From: Armatimonadota bacterium
GTDB taxonomy: Bacteria; Armatimonadota; UBA5829
Assembly (NCBI GenBank): GCA_026392045.1
Contig: JAPLCU010000024.1
Span: forward strand, 1 to 42,068
Length of the DNA: 42,068 nucleotides
Reading direction: 5' to 3'
The notes under the pieces are model-generated. The model was given only the letters and a program-made list of their open reading frames with translations, did not search any database and had not been told where the DNA came from. This document shows positions 40,001-42,068 of the stretch, piece after piece (positions within the stretch are counted from its first letter, which is position 1; each line of letters begins with the position of its first letter). The translations under genes and the position numbers were made by a program.

Positions 40001-41913
40001 CCAGCCCTACGGGACTTGGCACAAATAGCGTCAACCTTGGTTTCGATGGCAATACTACCACCTATTTCGCTTGGACGACCTCTTCTCAGAAAGACTTAGT
40101 AATAGATGTCAGCAAGTCAGATAGCGCTGCTGATAGCATCAACGGCGTTACCCTGATCACGAGCACCCTGCGCATATATGATTGGGAGCTTTGGGTTGAA
40201 GACAACGCTGCGCCCATTGTTGCAAACACGAGAAATACCAGCGCGAACTGGACCAAGGTTTACCAGTCCATTGGCTCCTATGGCGGCTACGATAGGACTG
40301 CTTCCAACGGCCAGGTTGTGGACCCGGTCAGGATTGCGCCAACAAGCGCAAGAGGAGTTTGGCTGAAGATTATTTCCCCTTCCACCGAAGTCCGCCCGCT
40401 TGAGGTTATGGTGCATTCGAGCGGCGGCCCGGTGTCTATTGGCAGTTGCAAGACGCTGGAAGACGGTAGCTACATTGTTCTGAGCGGCAAGTCTGTGACA
40501 TTGGCTCCAAGAGACGGCGAAGGCATCCGCACCACAGACTACTTCTATATGGAGGACCTGGGGCGGACTTCAGCAATCCGTGTTAAAGACCCGACCGGTT
40601 ATCCTGACGCGCTCAAAGTGAATGACATGGTTTCAATCGCAGGCACGATGGCGACAGATTCAGTTACGGGCGAGCGCTACATCAACGCTGTGATAGTTCC
40701 TTCGGGCAGCGCGGGCACGGGCTTGGAGCCTTACGCAATGACAACCAAGACTGTGCAGACCGACAATAACGTGGTCGGGCAGTATGTCACAGTTGCGGGC
40801 AAGGTAAAGCAAGTTGCCGCTGATGGCACATGGTTCAATATTTCCGATGGCTTCAGCACCGAAGGAACCAAAATAAATGTTAAGGGCATACAGCTGCCGG
40901 CGAACCTTGCTTCTGTGAATGATATGATGATGGTCACTGGTGTAGTTAGCAAAGAGCAGACAGCCAATGGCATCCGCAGTGTGATTCTGCTGTTCAATTA
41001 CAGCAAATCAACCACATATTCCACCAGCGAGGTTACTTTCTTCACCACTTCAGACCTCCACTACGGCGTTTCGGGTACTGTTGCTGGTGCAGACCGAGGG
41101 ACAGTGGACATGATGAACGCGCTTCCTGGAACCGCTTATCCTACTGCATTAGGCGGGTTCGTGCAGACCCCGCGAGGTGTTGTTGAAATCGGTGACATTG
41201 CCGAAAGCGGAACAGCAGCTCAGTTTAACATGTTCGCTCTTGACTATGGGGTGAATGGTGAGGCAAGACTGCGCTATCCCGTCTACGAAGGCCTGGGGAA
41301 TCACGATGGCAGAGTTACAGGCGCCGTAGCGCCATTGATCAAAGCTCGGACTCTATTGAGACGTAATCTCACGGCGGTCTCATCCAATGGCATGCATTAC
41401 TCGTGGGATTGGGGCGGCGTACACTTTGTCCACTGCAACTTGTCTCCGACCGATGTCAATGAGACCACCTTCGTGGGGGACTTGAACTACGCGCTTGCGT
41501 TCCTGCAACAGGACTTGACTGCGAACGTGGGCAACAGCGGCAAACCGGTTGTCATCTTCCAGCACTTCGGCTTTGACGGTTTTAGCGCCGGTTGGTGGAG
41601 TGATAATGAACGGGCCAACTACTATAATGTTATCAAAAACTATAACATGATCGCAATCGCCCACGGTCACACACATGCAGCCGGAACCTACAAATGGAAC
41701 GGAATCGATGTATATCAAGACGGTGCAGGTCAGCGTGATCCGGATCCGGGAGAATGCTTCGTGTTCCGTGTCAGACAAAATCAATTGGCCGTTGCCCAGA
41801 GAATCTTCAACACAACCTCTCGAACGTGGGGATGGGGCACGACTTGGACAAAATCCATTACAATGCCGTCCCCAACTCAGGGCCAGCCCGGAAACCCGGC
41901 AATGCTTCCGTAA
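37003..41913 (+). CDS. Giant secreted LamG/F5-8-type C/OB metallophosphoesterase
   Basis: The start is ATG 37003, with AGAGGAGGTC upstream and a signal peptide (MRRFTTSLLVLLLTTIIAGS, then AHA). An earlier ATG at 36970 falls inside the promoter. The 1636 residues contain three LamG domains (about 25-250, 350-580, 675-885), carboxypeptidase-regulatory repeats between them (about 260-345, 583-670, 888-985), an F5/8 type C-like domain (about 985-1140, 'NLGFDGNTTTYFAWTT'), an OB pair (about 1145-1335) and a C-terminal calcineurin-like phosphoesterase (about 1343-1610). The phosphoesterase has DLH, GDIAE, GNHDG, FQHFG and GHTH, the full metal-ligand set. It is a close paralogue of the last 450 residues of the 28381-34632 protein, sharing 'MNALPGTAYP', 'YEG.GNHDG' and 'YSWDWG'. 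Extracellular phosphomonoester or diester hydrolysis inferred; substrate unknown. Confidence 0.87.
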   Translation: MRRFTTSLLVLLLTTIIAGSAHAALVMELRPQDYNGTQWPIYQGSLKDADVSKAYFAPNGTPKLTPSVAGTRYSGVAMNNMVWNQCLGFGGPVAPATITGDNPRTIEVWSFNPALSGEETLVELSHNGGTTGQNFALENGGNWALKGSGTGDVTDWVSSNRTNRWVHLVVTYSAGAAKFYVDGVNTVTKNTTYNIFAGDSIAIGAQRSSATTTSNSISNLNVAVYVGYIGNVRVYDNALTGAEVSSRFALGVNGGESLATVYTVSGQVNNGSTGIAGALVYFSASTNASLSPTYVATTDASGNYSQVLPAGQWYIAAAKGRYTPNPTADTSLLLSANTSGVNFSLTYITTPTKLIDMDGAQLVGNDNDLISTWTNSGTLGGTFALDGTDQTTRPVLATAIGKRCIQFDGVNDRLKLFNGATPINAPSGLTGNSDWTVCGWYLNPSLSQTECVFGWASSGNKEGARCGFMYGSHNGDGAVMHGAGPWLNANMAMIPLPTTGLWHHITVSFDGTVEKVYVDGAINQTEIKNLRIGAAEPFSMGTWFGTTSGGSPGTWYSGSIASLTVYDQVLTDAEILALGFQQIYTISGTVKDNSNQPIMSAMVYFKASTSASVDPMLVGTTDASGNYTQQIPPGNWYVSVMKSRYTPNPAPDILAVVTTANVTGKNFTLTPDAAPHKLIDLDASSLSTGSLASWTNTGSLGGNFAQDGADPTTNPTVATVAGKKAVTFDGSNDRLKASFTAPAGLTSGSDWTVSASVYNPAIATEEAYLCWAQRVTASKAAEFGYGSLYSAYHVTNNMAWATVPTAASWHHVAVTYDGSIEKTYVDGTLSVQSSARYLNIWAGQPAFVGVAFDNASGTTKSQWFSGSMAALQVYDEALTESEVRDIATVTISGKVTGPTGYALPGAIIGFKSASKTTVGLAISAASDADIYILADGAGNYSLPVLQGNSYYIAAWKDGYTPSDDIAVMADVSKSVIIPITDEAGVNLAMGKTKETGKLYASPTGLGTNSVNLGFDGNTTTYFAWTTSSQKDLVIDVSKSDSAADSINGVTLITSTLRIYDWELWVEDNAAPIVANTRNTSANWTKVYQSIGSYGGYDRTASNGQVVDPVRIAPTSARGVWLKIISPSTEVRPLEVMVHSSGGPVSIGSCKTLEDGSYIVLSGKSVTLAPRDGEGIRTTDYFYMEDLGRTSAIRVKDPTGYPDALKVNDMVSIAGTMATDSVTGERYINAVIVPSGSAGTGLEPYAMTTKTVQTDNNVVGQYVTVAGKVKQVAADGTWFNISDGFSTEGTKINVKGIQLPANLASVNDMMMVTGVVSKEQTANGIRSVILLFNYSKSTTYSTSEVTFFTTSDLHYGVSGTVAGADRGTVDMMNALPGTAYPTALGGFVQTPRGVVEIGDIAESGTAAQFNMFALDYGVNGEARLRYPVYEGLGNHDGRVTGAVAPLIKARTLLRRNLTAVSSNGMHYSWDWGGVHFVHCNLSPTDVNETTFVGDLNYALAFLQQDLTANVGNSGKPVVIFQHFGFDGFSAGWWSDNERANYYNVIKNYNMIAIAHGHTHAAGTYKWNGIDVYQDGAGQRDPDPGECFVFRVRQNQLAVAQRIFNTTSRTWGWGTTWTKSITMPSPTQGQPGNPAMLP

Positions 41914-41919
41914 TGCGAT

Positions 41920-42068
41920 GAAGGGCGCAATTGATAATTCTGAATTCTGAATTATGAATTCTGAATTAGGGAAGGGAGGGGAGTGCAAATCCGCCCGAAC
42001 AGGGAGCCGGCGGTTTCGGGAACAAGTTTCCCGAAAGACCGAAGGGCGCAATTGATAATTCTGAATTC
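41920..42068. repeat. Direct repeats of an AATTC-rich string flanking a hairpin
   Basis: The 28-nt string beginning GAAGGGCGCAATTGATAATT occurs at 41920-41947 and again at 42041-42068, offset 121 nt, the second copy running into the window edge. Between them lie further CTGAATT units and a hairpin: TTTCGGGAA (42014-42022) and TTCCCGAAA (42028-42036) pair perfectly around 5 nt. No gene is supported in 41914-42068. Confidence 0.65.

Noticed and set aside
41380-42051. Long minus-strand open frame of 223 codons at the right end
   Set aside because: It lies mostly antisense to the conserved phosphoesterase domain of the 37003-41913 gene and its protein has no recognisable features.

Overview
The window looks like a chromosome fragment from a free-living, probably Armatimonadota- or Planctomycetes-like bacterium. 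This is inferred from gene content only: DUF1549/DUF1553 and DUF1501 proteins, giant secreted LamG/carboxypeptidase-regulatory/OB-fold mosaics and a PEP-CTERM protein. There are no rRNA, tRNA or housekeeping marker genes, so the phylum is not proven. Coding density is high, promoters are mostly sigma70-like, and several intergenic palindromes and gene remnants are present.

Layout. (1) 1-2060: the tail of one DUF4139 protein faces a complete secreted DUF4139 relative across a shared hairpin terminator. (2) 2249-2713: a short chimeric remnant joins the start of a LutB-like protein to the end of a LutA/GlcF-like CCG domain, with an intact promoter. (3) 2723-9524, minus strand: a tightly overlapping operon read as UbiA-type prenyltransferase, radical SAM/SPASM enzyme, DAG/ceramide-type lipid kinase, ThiL/AIR-synthase-like protein, an old-yellow-enzyme remnant, serine palmitoyltransferase-like alpha-oxoamine synthase and NAD-dependent epimerase/reductase. 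It starts from a good promoter at 9553-9581. This combination suggests an unusual, possibly sphingoid-type, lipid pathway. (4) 9679-15344, plus strand: DUF1549/DUF1553, DUF1501, PPC-domain and Spy-like proteins, a planctomycete-style exported operon. (5) 15592-20625, minus strand: a 1677-aa secreted mosaic protein with a complex upstream region: a near-consensus sigma70 promoter, a palindrome, and a sigma54-like -24/-12 element.

(6) 21306-41913, plus strand: a block of giant exported proteins. The first is a DUF6055-like HEIGH metallopeptidase fused to a hexapeptide-like beta-helix, LamG, PA14 and OB modules. Then come a 2083-aa double metallophosphoesterase, a PEP-CTERM LamG protein, an AraC-family regulator and a 1636-aa metallophosphoesterase.

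The most striking unlabelled signal is a 40-nt box present three times (28248, 34713, 36907). Each copy starts GTCAGAATTGTGCA, ends TTGCCTTGC, and sits at exactly the same distance from a -10 element. It precedes the two phosphoesterase giants and the PEP-CTERM gene, and the AraC-type gene lies among these targets. This reads as a small activator-controlled surface or exoprotein regulon whose likely regulator is encoded locally.
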